NCBI GenBank assembly: GCA_033239005.1
Contig: BSQZ01000040.1
Location: 3,759,599-3,823,598, forward strand
Length of the DNA stretch: 64,000 nt
Direction: 5' to 3'
From: Lamellibrachia satsuma
Taxonomy: Eukaryota > Annelida > Polychaeta > Sabellida > Siboglinidae
Shown: one piece after another, positions 35,557-46,409 of the stretch
How the letters are laid out: every line of letters starts with the position of its first letter
How positions within the stretch are numbered: the first letter of the stretch is position 1
Made by a program: the position numbers and the translations under genes
Notes under the pieces: model-generated
Database searches by the model: none
Told to the model about the DNA's origin: nothing
The model's input: only the letters and a program-made list of their open reading frames with translations

Positions 35557-38276
35557 GCGGTCGACCCACGGTCAGTTTGATAGTATCTGGCGTCAGACTG
35601 ACCGTTCTAGTCGACACAGGAGCCAGCGTGTCACTTTTGAGGCGTAATGTATTCGACCAAATCATTCAGAAAACTCATCGTGTGCATGTCTTGGAAAAGT
35701 CTGGTCCATTGCAGGGTTTGGGAGGCATGTCTCTTAAAGTTTGTGGTAAAACTCAGATATCAGTCGCTGGTATTCACTCCCCTCTAGAAGTTGTCGTCTG
35801 CGACACACTGCCGCATGACATGATTTTGGGAGATACTTCCCTGCCAAATGGCAGAAGTATCATTGATTTGGCTAAAAATGAATTAACATGGTATTCTCAG
35901 AAATGGCCGTTAAGACAGCATTCCAAAAGTGGCTACGCAAGCATAGGTCCTATTGCACCAGAAACGGGAAATTCCAAAATTAACCATTTAATACGTCAAA
36001 ACGCGGACTGTTTCTCAGCACGGGGTGAGCGAAACGGCGCTTGTAACACAAATGCTTTACGCATCAAAACACATGGCCCACCCATATGCCAGAAAGCGTA
36101 TCGCATGCCTTTAACCAAACGTGCAGTTGTTGACCAGATGCTTCGAGAAATGCTACACGATGAGATTATTCGCCCTAGCAATTCTGCATATAGCAGCCCG
36201 ATTTTACTTGTTCCGAAGAAAGATGGTGATTCACGTTTATGTGTTGATTATCGCAAGTTGAATGCTGTCACCGAACAAGACGCATACCCCTTGCCGATAA
36301 TACAAGACATATTCGATTTAGTTGGAGGTAGTTCCATCTACTCCACACTCGATTTAAAGTCCTCCTATTGGCAGATGCCTGTAGCGGAGGCCGATATACA
36401 CAAAACTGCTTTCAGGTGCCACGCCGGCCATTTTGAATTTACCAAAGTGCCATTCGGCCTCAAATCGGCTCCAAATTTCTTCCAGAAAGAAATGAATACA
36501 ATCTTGGCTGATTTAATCGGGAAGTGTGTTTTTGTGTATATCGATGACATTTTAGTTTTCAGCAAAAATGAGACGGATCATAACCGTCATTTACAACTCG
36601 TTTTTGACAGACTAAGAAATGCGGGGCTCAAACTAAAACCAACTAAATGTGCGTTTGGTTTGCCGGAGGTTAAATTGTTAGGTTATGTTCTTAATGCAGA
36701 CGGTATTAAAACAGACCCAGACAAAGTAGCAGTAATTGCTAATCTCTTACCGCCGACTACGGTTAAGGAAACACGGTCCTTTTTAGGAATGTGTAATTAC
36801 TATCGAAATTCCTTACCAAATTATGCGACAGTGGCAGAACCTTTAATCGCCCTGACGCGGGGGAATGTCAGATTTACCTGGGATGACCACAAACAAACCG
36901 CCTTCGACGAACTGAAACGACTGTTGACGTCATCGCATGTGATGGCAGCGCCTGATTTAAACAGACCGTACAAATTATATACCGATGCTTGCGACTATGC
37001 TATCGGTGGGATATTGGTTCAGGAATCAGTTGACGGCATCGAGAAAGTTATCCAATATGTGAGTCACACGTTGTCACCCACACAACGCAAGTGGGCGACA
37101 ATAGAGAAAGAAGCATTTGCGGTCGTTTTTTCAATCCTGAAGTTACGTCCATACTTGTATGGCGCTCAGTTTAACGTCTACACAGATCACAAACCATTAC
37201 TAAGTCTGTTCACAAAAGCTTTTAACAACACCAAAATACAAAGGTGGGGTGTGTTACTGGCCGAGTATGGAACGACAATTTCTTATCGCACTGGCCGTAA
37301 TAACATCAGAGCCGATATGTTGTCACGAATAAGACAAAATGACCACAGTGACATTGCCGTGTTTGATATTGATGACGTGGACGATGACGTGGACGATCGA
37401 GACACGATAACAACTGATGACGACATTTCTGATCTCCTGCCCTTAATCCACGACGGACTAGACCTCCACGCAGTCGCTTTAGCACAACACAAAGAGTTCC
37501 CCGAGTTATGGTTAGCTGCGGATACCAATGATGACTATGAGATTGTTAGCGGTGTATTGTACAGTGTGAGACCTCCTTACATACACGCCCCGTCGTATCA
37601 CCGATTGATTCTCCCAACTGCCTACCGCCAGACAGTTATAGACCGGGCCCACAAAGAATGTGGCCACCAGGGTCATTGGAAGACTGTACGACGTCTTACG
37701 GAAGCATATGTATGGCCAGGAATGCGTAAACACGTTCAACAACGGTTACGTCAATGTGCCCTATGCTTGACACACAATCGCCATCCTCAGCGTCACCCCA
37801 TAGGACAGATGCCTTTTGGTTCATACCCCATGGAGTTCGTCGCCGCCGACCTCATTGGCCCGTTTACCGAGTCTCATAATGGCAACAAATACATTCTCAC
37901 CATAATCGATTTCTGTACCGGTTGGGCCGAGGCCATACCGATTCCCACCAAATCTAACCAAGCAGTTTGGGACGCGTTTTCAAACGGGTTTATCTGCCGT
38001 CATGGCGTTTGCCGTGTTCTTTTGACAGACCATGGAGCTGAGTTTACAGCTTTAGCTTTCGAACGCTACCTAAGTCAGATAGGTATTGAACATCGCATGT
38101 CCACTCCGGCACATCCTCAATCTAATGGTAAAATCGAAAGATTCAACAGGACTCTTAAACAGATGATCCAGAAGGCTGTAAACAATCAACCCTCCCGATG
38201 GGAAGAGGTGTTAAATGATGTACTATTGGCATATCGTGCGTTTCGACGACAACTGGTTACACGCCGCATTTTTTAA
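35445..38276 (+). CDS. pol: Pol: protease, reverse transcriptase, RNase H, integrase (C-terminally frame-broken)
   Basis: 943-codon open frame; true translation probably enters at the 35517 slip site. Aspartic protease VLVDTGASVSLL is near residue 55-65. RT has SPILLVPKKDG, LCVDYRKLNAVT, YPLPIIQDIFDLVGG, STLDLKSSYWQMPV and catalytic VYIDDILVFS (about 363-372). RNase H begins LYTDACDYAIGGIL (~506). Integrase has an HHCC zinc-binding domain (HKECGHQGHW ... CALCL, about 737-777) and the catalytic core with AADLIGPF, LLTDHGAEFT and HPQSNGKIERFN (the D, D, E region). The frame ends 18 residues after LLAYR with a foreign tail, because of a frameshift near 38240-38260. Confidence 0.92.
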   Translation: MFPLWETWTLCSCLSTAQQTFSAVGKRGCASGVTSEVSGRPTVSLIVSGVRLTVLVDTGASVSLLRRNVFDQIIQKTHRVHVLEKSGPLQGLGGMSLKVCGKTQISVAGIHSPLEVVVCDTLPHDMILGDTSLPNGRSIIDLAKNELTWYSQKWPLRQHSKSGYASIGPIAPETGNSKINHLIRQNADCFSARGERNGACNTNALRIKTHGPPICQKAYRMPLTKRAVVDQMLREMLHDEIIRPSNSAYSSPILLVPKKDGDSRLCVDYRKLNAVTEQDAYPLPIIQDIFDLVGGSSIYSTLDLKSSYWQMPVAEADIHKTAFRCHAGHFEFTKVPFGLKSAPNFFQKEMNTILADLIGKCVFVYIDDILVFSKNETDHNRHLQLVFDRLRNAGLKLKPTKCAFGLPEVKLLGYVLNADGIKTDPDKVAVIANLLPPTTVKETRSFLGMCNYYRNSLPNYATVAEPLIALTRGNVRFTWDDHKQTAFDELKRLLTSSHVMAAPDLNRPYKLYTDACDYAIGGILVQESVDGIEKVIQYVSHTLSPTQRKWATIEKEAFAVVFSILKLRPYLYGAQFNVYTDHKPLLSLFTKAFNNTKIQRWGVLLAEYGTTISYRTGRNNIRADMLSRIRQNDHSDIAVFDIDDVDDDVDDRDTITTDDDISDLLPLIHDGLDLHAVALAQHKEFPELWLAADTNDDYEIVSGVLYSVRPPYIHAPSYHRLILPTAYRQTVIDRAHKECGHQGHWKTVRRLTEAYVWPGMRKHVQQRLRQCALCLTHNRHPQRHPIGQMPFGSYPMEFVAADLIGPFTESHNGNKYILTIIDFCTGWAEAIPIPTKSNQAVWDAFSNGFICRHGVCRVLLTDHGAEFTALAFERYLSQIGIEHRMSTPAHPQSNGKIERFNRTLKQMIQKAVNNQPSRWEEVLNDVLLAYRAFRRQLVTRRIF
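35517..35555 (+). promoter_or_regulatory. Predicted -1 ribosomal frameshift signal, gag to pol
   Basis: GGGAAAC at 35517-35523 is phased G GGA AAC in the gag frame, the canonical X XXY YYZ arrangement. After slippage the pol frame is open into protease. A short GCCTC/GAGGT stem (35532-35536 with 35550-35554) begins 8 nt downstream; it is weak and a pseudoknot was not resolved. Confidence 0.7.
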
Positions 38277-39115
38277 TGACAGGCAGACATTTACGAATGC
38301 CTATGCAGAAGGCATTACGCGCTTCCAATGAAAACGAATTTGGGAATCGGTTGGACACGCTAGCTACAGCGTTAAAGATAGCTCGTTCTATGACAGAAGA
38401 CAGTCGTAAACATAACAGAGACAGATTAGCTCAGAAAGCTAAGGCACACGATATTTCGCCCGGAGATTCAGTAATGATTAAATCCGAAGAACGTTTAACA
38501 TTAACTGCCAGGTGGAATCCTAGATGGACCGTCACACGAGTCCGAGGCCCTGTTATTTATGTCCACAATCAGCAGACGGGAAAGTCAAAAGTTCTCAATG
38601 CGGAGAAAGTCAGAATAGTAGACCCAAATCAAAACTGGGACACCTGCAATCCTCGACCCGTACGTAAACAAGCCCGGCCGGCCCAACCACGCTGTACGAG
38701 GTCAGATACACCCCATGACGCTGATCCAGTTGATCCCAACGGGTCGTCTAATTACCATCTGGGACAAAGTGGCCACACTACACAACGCGGTACAGCACCA
38801 GGCACCCCCCATCTGGATGACCCAGATAGTCGCGACCAGCCGTCTCGTTATCGTCTGGGCCACAACGAGGACAGGAGCCATCCTCTGAGACAATCACGTG
38901 TGACAACACACACAACGCCACGTAAACATGGGACCCGCATGCTAAGGAAGTTGTCCCGACGCGGACAGCTGGCTGCAGACCAGTCTGATGATGGACTCGA
39001 GGCGGACCTTGAAATTAAACACCTCAGAAAACGGAAGAGCGAGGCGCCCACAGAGTTCTTGCAGAAACGCGCTAGGCAAGAATGCATTGCTTTAGTCATG
39101 GCCTTTACACAATAA
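38276..39115 (+). CDS. pol: Integrase C-terminal region, displaced to another frame
   Basis: This frame continues the integrase. MTGRHLRMPM starts it, then RDRLAQKAKAHDISPGDSVM and a GPY/F-like module (RWNPRWTVTRVRGPVIYVHN, then VLNAEKVRIV). A hydrophilic, His/Arg/Pro-rich tail of about 150 residues follows. It lies one frame away from the upstream pol frame, so it would be lost from the polyprotein in this copy. The ATG at 38276 is internal to the original gene and is probably not a real start. A sequencing error is also possible because the LTRs are almost identical. Confidence 0.8.
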   Translation: MTGRHLRMPMQKALRASNENEFGNRLDTLATALKIARSMTEDSRKHNRDRLAQKAKAHDISPGDSVMIKSEERLTLTARWNPRWTVTRVRGPVIYVHNQQTGKSKVLNAEKVRIVDPNQNWDTCNPRPVRKQARPAQPRCTRSDTPHDADPVDPNGSSNYHLGQSGHTTQRGTAPGTPHLDDPDSRDQPSRYRLGHNEDRSHPLRQSRVTTHTTPRKHGTRMLRKLSRRGQLAADQSDDGLEADLEIKHLRKRKSEAPTEFLQKRARQECIALVMAFTQ

Positions 39116-39435
39116 TCACACACACGTATACATATATTCAGAAACAAACCTTATACTGCTCCACTGGTTGAACACACATAAGTTTGCTCTAAAATCAGAC
39201 ATGAGTAGAAAAACAAATACTTATACTAATGACTGAACCGATTAGGGCGCATACCTGTCATTCAGTAACAAGACACCGACACACGCGTCAACCTACCCTG
39301 TGACACTACCCCACCACCCCGATGCTCCGACTGAACGTTCGCGACGTAACACGCAGACTTACGCGGGTGAATAGTGACGGTCTTATTGTACTCGGTGGAT
39401 CGGACACAAAGCGATTTGTAGCAAATTGACACGCT
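39116..39435 (+). other. Element sequence between integrase and small ORF
   Basis: No continuous frame or motif seen. Short ORFs on the minus strand look spurious. Confidence 0.5.
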
Positions 39436-39654
39436 ATGGGCGAAGTAAAGAACATACAATTAGATAAATTGTCCGATGATTTAGTGGGTAACACCATTAT
39501 ATGGGGTAGCTACCCAGGCCATGTATCCTGGACTGTTGCAATAATTGTTATATTATGTCTCGTTGCCGTGGTTGTCTACGTGGTAATACTGTTGTACAAG
39601 AAACAGAAAATTACGGCGCCTACCTTGTGTATGAAACGGTCAATTCGTTCATAA
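39436..39654 (+). CDS. Small single-pass membrane ORF in env position
   Basis: 72 residues, preceded immediately by an in-frame TGA. A ~25-residue hydrophobic segment (about 31-55, SWTVAIIVILCLVAVVVYVV) is followed by YKKQK, which looks like a transmembrane helix with a basic cytosolic flank. It lies between integrase and the 3' LTR, where env-bearing Ty3/Gypsy elements carry their third gene. It is far too short for an envelope protein. It could be an accessory protein, an env relic, or chance. No homologue is recognised. Confidence 0.4.
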   Translation: MGEVKNIQLDKLSDDLVGNTIIWGSYPGHVSWTVAIIVILCLVAVVVYVVILLYKKQKITAPTLCMKRSIRS

Positions 39655-40278
39655 ATTAGCGTGGAAAGTCCCGCTACAGTTTCGCATGTGACACAAACAG
39701 GCGACGCCACTGCAACCGTCAGTCTACCTGACGCGTGGCGATCAGCCCCAGTTGATGAGAACTGAACAGGTTGAGCACGTGCTCAAATTCGCTAATTGTA
39801 AGCATTTATTTTTCTTAAAAGACGAAGTGCTGTGCTTTGGCACACTCATTGCGCATTTTTCTCTAAAAAATAGGTGGCCACAGTAGTAATTATATACATT
39901 TTTCTTATGTAGTTTGTTCAGCATCCTTTTTACGGTTGCTAAGTTTGGCTAGGTCGCATAACAGACCTATTCATGTTTTATCTTTACGCCCAGGCCAACG
40001 CCTGATGGAACAGCATCTTTACGATGACTGAGTGAAGCGTACGTTATCTGTATTATGTAGAGCGTTGGAATTGCATTTAAATACACTTTTGTTGTTGTAA
40101 GTACCGATGGTTTCTGCGGTACCGACTATATCCACGGATAGTTTAGAAATTGCGGACACAATTGCACAACTGATAGGATGCAAAGGTCACTCTACAACGA
40201 TACGGTAGACCAAATCGAAATGACCAGTGTTCAACTGTATTGACAGCTGACCCTCCCTTATCAGTATTTCGTGTTTGT
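39655..40278 (+). other. Element 3' non-coding region
   Basis: No ORF or motif recognised between the small membrane ORF and the hairpin before the polypurine tract. Confidence 0.5.
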
Positions 40279-40313
40279 GTTAAAAACAAACTATCCGGAC
40301 GTTTGTTTTTAAC
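40279..40313 (+). repeat. Perfect 13-bp hairpin before the polypurine tract
   Basis: GTTAAAAACAAAC (40279-40291) and GTTTGTTTTTAAC (40301-40313) with a 9-nt loop, ending 6 nt before the purine tract. Confidence 0.75.
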
Positions 40314-40319
40314 AAAAAT

Positions 40320-40332
40320 GGGTTGGGAGGAA
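40320..40332 (+). promoter_or_regulatory. Polypurine tract (plus-strand primer)
   Basis: GGGTTGGGAGGAA-type purine-rich run (two T interruptions) directly abutting the 3' LTR start TGTAAG. Confidence 0.75.
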
Positions 40333-41213
40333 TGTAAGGTTTGGTCAGCCTAAAATTGTAAGAACAGAGATAGTGGTCATTGCAGACATATTTAATCAAT
40401 GATTTAACGCTAGCATAAAGAAAACCCAGGTTGATACAACTTATGTAAGGCACGCTAGTTTCTGGCCAGTTTGCAGCTTTGCTTATTGTTTAGTATACAC
40501 AGTAGGGAGGGTAGAGTCGCCCCGACTGTAATAATAACTGGACTGTCAAACGGGAGAAATGTTTACCCGATTTAGAATGCAGGCCATGAGAAACTAGTTT
40601 AGTTGGCAACTGACCGTCCCCAAGGACACAAGAAGGTCTCCAGTCCTGGGAGGTTCAGAAGGTGACCCGATACCTTGCATACGACGGTCATTTCCAGCAT
40701 GTACGGGGATGACGGTTGTATATGGACATTGGCCAATAACGGCTTTCTCGATTTCCTAAAATGGTTAACCGCGCCTCCACTGAGGCGGGGTTCTTCAGAA
40801 AGCTCTGGTATAAATAGGCCAGAAATAGACTCATAAAGCAACGGGTGCGCGCGATCTAAATTACCACGCAGCTCGTTCAATTTGGACTAAAAATTATCGG
40901 CAAGGATGGGCCACGCCGGCCCATACCTACCTTACCATTAGAAAACTAAATTTATTGAAGACTTTTAAATGTTAAATGGGAGACACAAGAACAGTGGTAG
41001 AGAGACCAGTCTATGTTGTACGATCTACACTTCTGCGTTAATAAAATCTTGCGAACCTGGAAGATGCGTTCACGGCTTATTATACCGATCTGATCGTCTG
41101 CGGTATTATCAGTAAGCAGCTAGACGATCTGGCGAGCGACAAAGACAATTACTACACAACTGTGAGTATTCTCAACGAATGCACGCGCCCTTAAGAGAAG
41201 CGAGAATCTTACA
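40333..41213 (+). repeat. 3' LTR
   Basis: 881 bp with the same TGTAAG...CTTACA ends, TATAAATA at 40809-40816 and AATAAA at 41040-41045. Nearly identical to the 5' LTR. Confidence 0.93.
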
Positions 41214-41368
41214 AACTGACACGAACTTCGATTTTGATGATCATTAATAATATAATACACTGCCTCCAAAAATAACATGACAGGTCGGACAAGATTGACT
41301 GCTATAAGGCAACTTAATTTAAATGCATTTGATTTGCATGCACGTATTTGCTTTTTTGTTTTTAATTT

Positions 41369-41870
41369 ATGATGCCAGTTTATATGGACGAGTGGGAGAG
41401 GCGAAGAAGTCCGATGGGAAGAAGGAGAAACAGAAAGGTAAAGAGAATGAAAGGAGACAAATTGAGACACAGAAGGAGAATTAAACCATTGAAGAAAGAG
41501 AAGCCGCTACAAAAAGAGAAACGTATGACGAATAAAAAAAACAGGAGGAGAAGCACATATGAAAAAAGGAGAAACATGTGGCGGGAGAAACAGGAAGAGA
41601 AAGAGAAACACGAACTGAAAGGTAAACAGAAGGAGAAAAAAGACACAGAAGGAGAAATAGGAGAACCAGTGGAAACAAATGGAAGAGGAGAATACTGAGA
41701 CACAGAAGGATAAACATAACTAAACAGAGGAGATATAGAAGGAATGTGAGAAAGAGAAGGAGAAAGAAAAGGAGAAAGAAAAGGAGATTTAGAAACAGGA
41801 AGTGAAATGCAATGTGAAGTAAAAACAAAAAGAGACAAACGTAGAAGAAGACTACTTGACACGATTTAGC
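41369..41870. repeat. Purine-rich (GA) low-complexity tract
   Basis: About 500 bp of gagaaggagaaa-type sequence on the plus strand. It yields Lys/Arg/Glu-rich ORFs on plus and Ser/Phe/Leu-rich ORFs on minus that look like composition artefacts. Confidence 0.7.
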
Positions 41871-41979
41871 TTCATCTATACTGCGCCTGCGCTTCGATGT
41901 TCGATGCCTCGTTACGGAAAAAATAACTTGGTGTATGTACATTCGAGGTGACATGCTCTAAAAAGGAGTAGGGGTCTTT

Positions 41980-42012
41980 CGTTCGTTCGATCGTTCGTTC
42001 GTTCGTTCGACC
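41980..42012. repeat. (GTTC)n microsatellite
   Basis: cgttcgttcgatcgttcgttcgttcg-type run of about eight units. Confidence 0.8.
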
Positions 42013-43194
42013 ACGGCACTCGAACACCCTCACCCATAACGGGCATGATCTAGCTACTCCTAGCATACATATACAACACAATGGCATGGTTTACTAGGTA
42101 AACCTCACAACATCTTAATTTTGGGCAGCGCCATACTGTTAGATAACCGTACATCACTATAGTGATTGAAGTCTGACAATATTCGCTCACCATATGAGGA
42201 GCATCTATCTGCAAAACACCTACTCCTATTCTTGCCAATACGATATGGCTATGCTGTTTGCGTCTAAGAGCTTACACAACATGTCTTGGCCCTTGTTTAC
42301 TAAAGTTTCCCAGCTCTCACTCGCTCGATTGAGAGTTACCTTAGCTTCTGCTTATACCCGGCGGTTCTTTGATTTCGTTTGAAAGCCCTTAATCTTTATC
42401 CATTTTAATGCGTCATAACGGAAGTCGACTCCCAGTAACTATCAAGCGCTTATTGGTCGTTCTGGTTAACATGTCAACCGTCAGGAAAACGGAGATTTGA
42501 CCAGAATCTCCTATATCCACCATCTCCAAAATTCGGAGAAAACCACAAGCGTGAAATTCTTGATTTTAGTTGTAAATGGTTAGTCTGTATTAACACGTCA
42601 GTTGCCCCCAAACCATGACTTCGCTTTAATACAGCAACTGGCAAATGCAAGTTTGAATATATCGATGTGCCGGATTTACTGGTGTAGGCTTGCTTACCAA
42701 CCCCTGGATCAAGATGATGGTTGGAGGTCCTGCATTCGTCTATTATTATGAACTTCGTGGTTGGCCGATGGTTGTGGCGCCATCTACCGATCACGATTGT
42801 ATAATACAAAATTACTTCACAAAATCGCTGGTATGCCATAATTGCAACGGCGAGACATGGCGGTGTAAGCGGAAGTGTGCTACGTTGTGGTATTAACTGT
42901 TTGGTGGACTTACTTTTTAGCCTCGCAGAAGATTTTTTGAAATGTGTGTTGCCATAATATTGAAGTTTAAATGAAGCACTAAACACAACACGGCTTTAAA
43001 ATGGTCTCATATGTTACGACATCAACTCATTTATTATAATGACGGGACAGGTCATGTGGGCGTAGCCACTATGGTTAGGATGGTACCATATATAGCCACC
43101 AGTCCACTACATATACGTATTCTTCTTTGTTTCTATGGTGTCATTTTGAAATGGAGAATACAATATGTACACGTAGGCCTATGTATGTAGGTGT
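42013..43194. other. No gene seen
   Basis: A 170-codon open frame exists on the minus strand (42474-42986), but it has no recognisable motif, no repeat-derived signature and no splice context. Left unassigned. Confidence 0.4.
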
Positions 43195-43202
43195 ATTGGG
43201 AT

Positions 43203-44206
43203 CAGGGCTGGGGTCAATTCCAAAGGAATTGGAATTAATAAATTAAATTCCAAGTCCAAATCCGGAATTGGAGCGGAATTGGAATTGAAAGATTCTGAAT
43301 GAGAGGAATTTGAATTTGAATTGAAAAATTGTGAACAAAAGGAATTGGATTTGGAATTGGAATTGAATGGAAAGGAATTGAGCATCTGTTTTTTTTGTGA
43401 CATCAACCAATATTTTTCTAGCCTGTTGTAGCTAGGCGGCTATGTGTATAATAATGCTATCAACTCATGCATTGATCTGAAAACTGAAATCCTGTCATTC
43501 ATGCCAGTATCTTATGATTTCTTTATGTTGCCACTTGCCAGCGGGTTAACGAAGGGTTCCAGACTGGCTTTAATAGAAACATCAAAGATATTTTCAACTG
43601 TTTACAGACCTGGGAAGTTAGCCCTTTTACACCCATGAAAAGACACTTATTCGCAGGCTACAGCCATACGGTTGATCAATCAGTAATTACTGATTACTAA
43701 TCAGAGATCAATGATCACTGACCAACAATGCAAAGCATAGGCAAGTTAGCTGTAGCCAAATGTGTGAAAATGGTTTCCCACTTGCCAGTATAAATATGTG
43801 TTGCCTAACATGCATCATCAGTACAGTGTGCAACAGTCATAGTGTACAGGTCGGTCAATATGTGCAACATTCATAGTGTACAGAATGAATGTACATTACA
43901 CATGTATGATAGTCATAATGATTATGCAAAGAATAAGGACATGCTACATGCACATTAATCTTTCATTGTTGACTTTTGTCGTTATGTGGAATTGGAGCGG
44001 GAGCGGGAGCGGGAGCGGGAGCGGGAGCGGGAGCGGGAGCGGAAGCGGAAGCGGAAGCGGAAGCGGGAATTGGAATTTAACGATTTTGAAAGGAATTGGA
44101 ATTACTAAAAAGGAATTTTTTAAAAGGAATTGGAATTGAATGAAAAGGAATTGCAAGGAATTGGAGCGGAATTGGAATTGATTGAAAGGAATTGACCCCA
44201 TTCCTG
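43203..44206. mobile_element. hAT-like non-autonomous element with 8-bp target duplication
   Basis: It starts CAGGGCTGGGGTCAATTCC and ends GGAATTGACCCCATTCCTG (inverted ends of 19 bp, with three mismatches clustered near the tip). It is flanked by the perfect duplication ATTGGGAT (43195-43202 and 44207-44214). Subterminal zones are dense in ggaattggaattg repeats. The ~1-kb interior has no transposase and holds a GGGAGC hexamer array. The 3' part of the element, with its flank, is copied again at 46875-47010 by the 2.8-kb tandem duplication. Confidence 0.85.
43994..44068 (+). repeat. GGGAGC/GGAAGC hexanucleotide array
   Basis: About 12 units; the first half has six or more GGG runs with 3-nt spacers, a potential G-quadruplex. 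It encodes a Ser-Gly run that is not a protein feature. Confidence 0.85.
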
Positions 44207-46028
44207 ATTGGGATGGACGTGTTTGTACTTGGACTCATTTGAACATTTTGTTATCTTGTCTTTGTAACGGTACAGAGTATTAGTCCGGTAGAAATCAACA
44301 CATCTTTGACAAAACCCAAACATTTTCGTTTAAAAACAAAATTGTGTCCTAACATAGCTAGTAGGGTTTCCTAGACGTACAGAAAGACTGCAACCAACAT
44401 CAACCATGGGAACATCGGTTTTGTTTTAAGGAACAAAATACGTATACCCTGCCTTTATGATACTTTATTTTATTAACTGTCCTTACCTAATCGTACGCAC
44501 GATGCGTAGCACTGACCAGCAAGCTAATGCCTCTTCTTCTACCGGGTACGCGTCGACTCTCTCTCCTAGGCTTACATATTCGATGTGTGTGCGTGTGCGT
44601 GCGTGCGTGTATGTGTATGCGTGCGTGCGCGCGCGCGTGTGTGTGTATGCACACGTGCTAAAGTGTTGTAAGAGAAAAGTGATAACATATTTTGGAGAAA
44701 AAAAGATGTGCGTATAGTACTGCAATTTAAGCAGAGGAAAAGTTGCTAGCGTGAAAAATACAATATGAATTAATGTTGCAAGGTGGAGATCCTCTGTCTG
44801 AAGATCTCCAAACTTGGCGCTGTGGCTGGCTGGCAGTTTGTCCCAGTTGGCAATTGTACGAGACCTAAAGATAGTTGTCACTTGATTTATTAGTTCAAAA
44901 TCCACAGTTAGCAAGACACGATGTTAAATTTGACCTCTATGTTAAAATATTAATGTAATTAAGCTGTTAAAGAAAATATCACGGATTCAGTGCATGTATA
45001 CAGATATTTCAAAGAGCGCACGAGCCAGGCAAACTTTGACCAATCGGTACTACTGTTGGGGGGCAAATTCTGTTTCGTATTCCGTCCCTAGTTTATATCC
45101 CTAGTTCATATTTACGTATGATATATTTGCACAAGTGGTAGCTTATAGTGTCATAACAGTGTTTTCTCATAGTTGAGTCAGTGCCGATCGAGAGCCAAAA
45201 CCAAGACCGAATAACATTTTAGCATGTTTTTGTTGCTCTCCTCTTTATCACAGAAGTCGATTTTTGTGTTCCCGTCTTCCTCGTTACCGATCCCGTTCCA
45301 CTGCCGCCTCCGCCATCCGTTTCCACTCCCACACCCCTTCCCCTCGTTGTCCAATCTCCGCCCACTCCCGCCAAATCTCTCTTCCCGCAGTCCTTCCATC
45401 TCAGTCTCGGTTTTTTCTTCTTCTACGTACACTCTAAGTGCATCCGCAGTAGTTGGTAATATCTCACGTATTTCTACAAGCTCAAAGTATTTGAAGTGGA
45501 CTAATCATTGCCAAGCTCATCGATTCAGTATGCACTGACATATCTCGCCTAGAGCAGGGAATGAGGATGTATTATTTTATCTTATTTGTAACATAAAATA
45601 AGGCGCCATACATATATTCACTTCCATTTAATTTGGCTTGCTGACAAAGGTTTGACAATTTGTTTTTATGATAGCCTGACCTATGGCGGTCATCAGCAGG
45701 GTGTTAGTTCAACAATCAGCAGATATGTGCCACTTATTTACCCCCCCCACCCTGTAAGCATGCAAGTACCTAGTTAAAAAATACTCATTAACATAAAATT
45801 GTTACCCCTCAACCAAATAATATTTTTAGCTTTTGTGACACACATTGATATTATTCCCGGTAGTGTTGAGCCAGTCTGCATCTCTCTGTGGGGACAGTTA
45901 CTAATTTCCTGACCAAACCATTCCCCCTCTGTCAAGTCGGCATTGTCTTTTTTGTCAACAAATACGTATTCAGATAAAAGTGTAATCGTTTCACCGCATC
46001 ACATTGGTTTGTGCAGTTGTGACACCCA

Positions 46029-46409
46029 TTGTCGTTACTCCTGGTCATTGTCGTTACTCCTGGTCATTGTCGTTAGTCCTGGTCATTGTCGTTAGTCCTG
46101 GTCATTGTCGTTAGTCCTGGTCATTGTCGTTACTCCTGGTCATTGTCGTTACTCCTGGTCATTGTCGTTACTCCTGGTCATTGTCGTTACATCTGGTCAT
46201 TGTCGTTACTCCTGGTCATTGTCGTTACTCCTGGTCATTGTCGTTACACCTGGTCATTGTCGTTACTCCTGGTCATTGTCGTTACACCTAGTCATTGTCG
46301 TTACTCCTAGTCATTGTCGTTACACCTAGTCATTGTCGTTACACCTGGTCATTGTCGTTACTCCTGGTCATTGTCGTTACTCCTGGTCATTGTCGTTACT
46401 CCTGGTCAT
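46029..46409 (+). repeat. 19-bp satellite array 1 (about 20 copies)
   Basis: Unit TCATTGTCGTTACTCCTGG; variable positions at the CTC/ACA/GTC triplet and the GG/AG end. Because 19 is not a multiple of three, all plus frames read the same 19-residue repeat. Confidence 0.95.

Larger units (their letters stand above)
33182..41213 (+). mobile_element. Ty3/Gypsy LTR retrotransposon, near full length
   Basis: 8.03-kb element: 5' LTR 33182-34064, leader with primer-binding repeats, gag 34564-35556, pol 35445-38276 in the -1 frame, integrase C-terminal part 38276-39115, a small membrane ORF 39436-39654, polypurine tract and 3' LTR 40333-41213. The order PR-RT-RNaseH-INT places it in Ty3/Gypsy. The LTRs differ at only three positions that I saw (two 1-bp indels, one substitution), so insertion is recent. 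No target duplication flanks it (..tcaaaa before, aactga.. after). A frame break in pol near 38240-38260 probably makes this copy non-autonomous. Confidence 0.93.

Noticed and set aside
35019..35665. Minus- and plus-strand ORFs overlapping gag (up to 169 codons)
   Set aside because: They are shadows in other frames of the GC-rich gag 3' region without motifs of their own.
41369..41954. Lys/Arg/Glu-rich plus-strand ORF and Ser/Phe-rich minus-strand ORFs
   Set aside because: They come from a low-complexity purine tract with no domain or splice evidence.
42474..42986. 170-codon minus-strand open frame
   Set aside because: No motif, homologue or splice context recognised; length alone is not enough.
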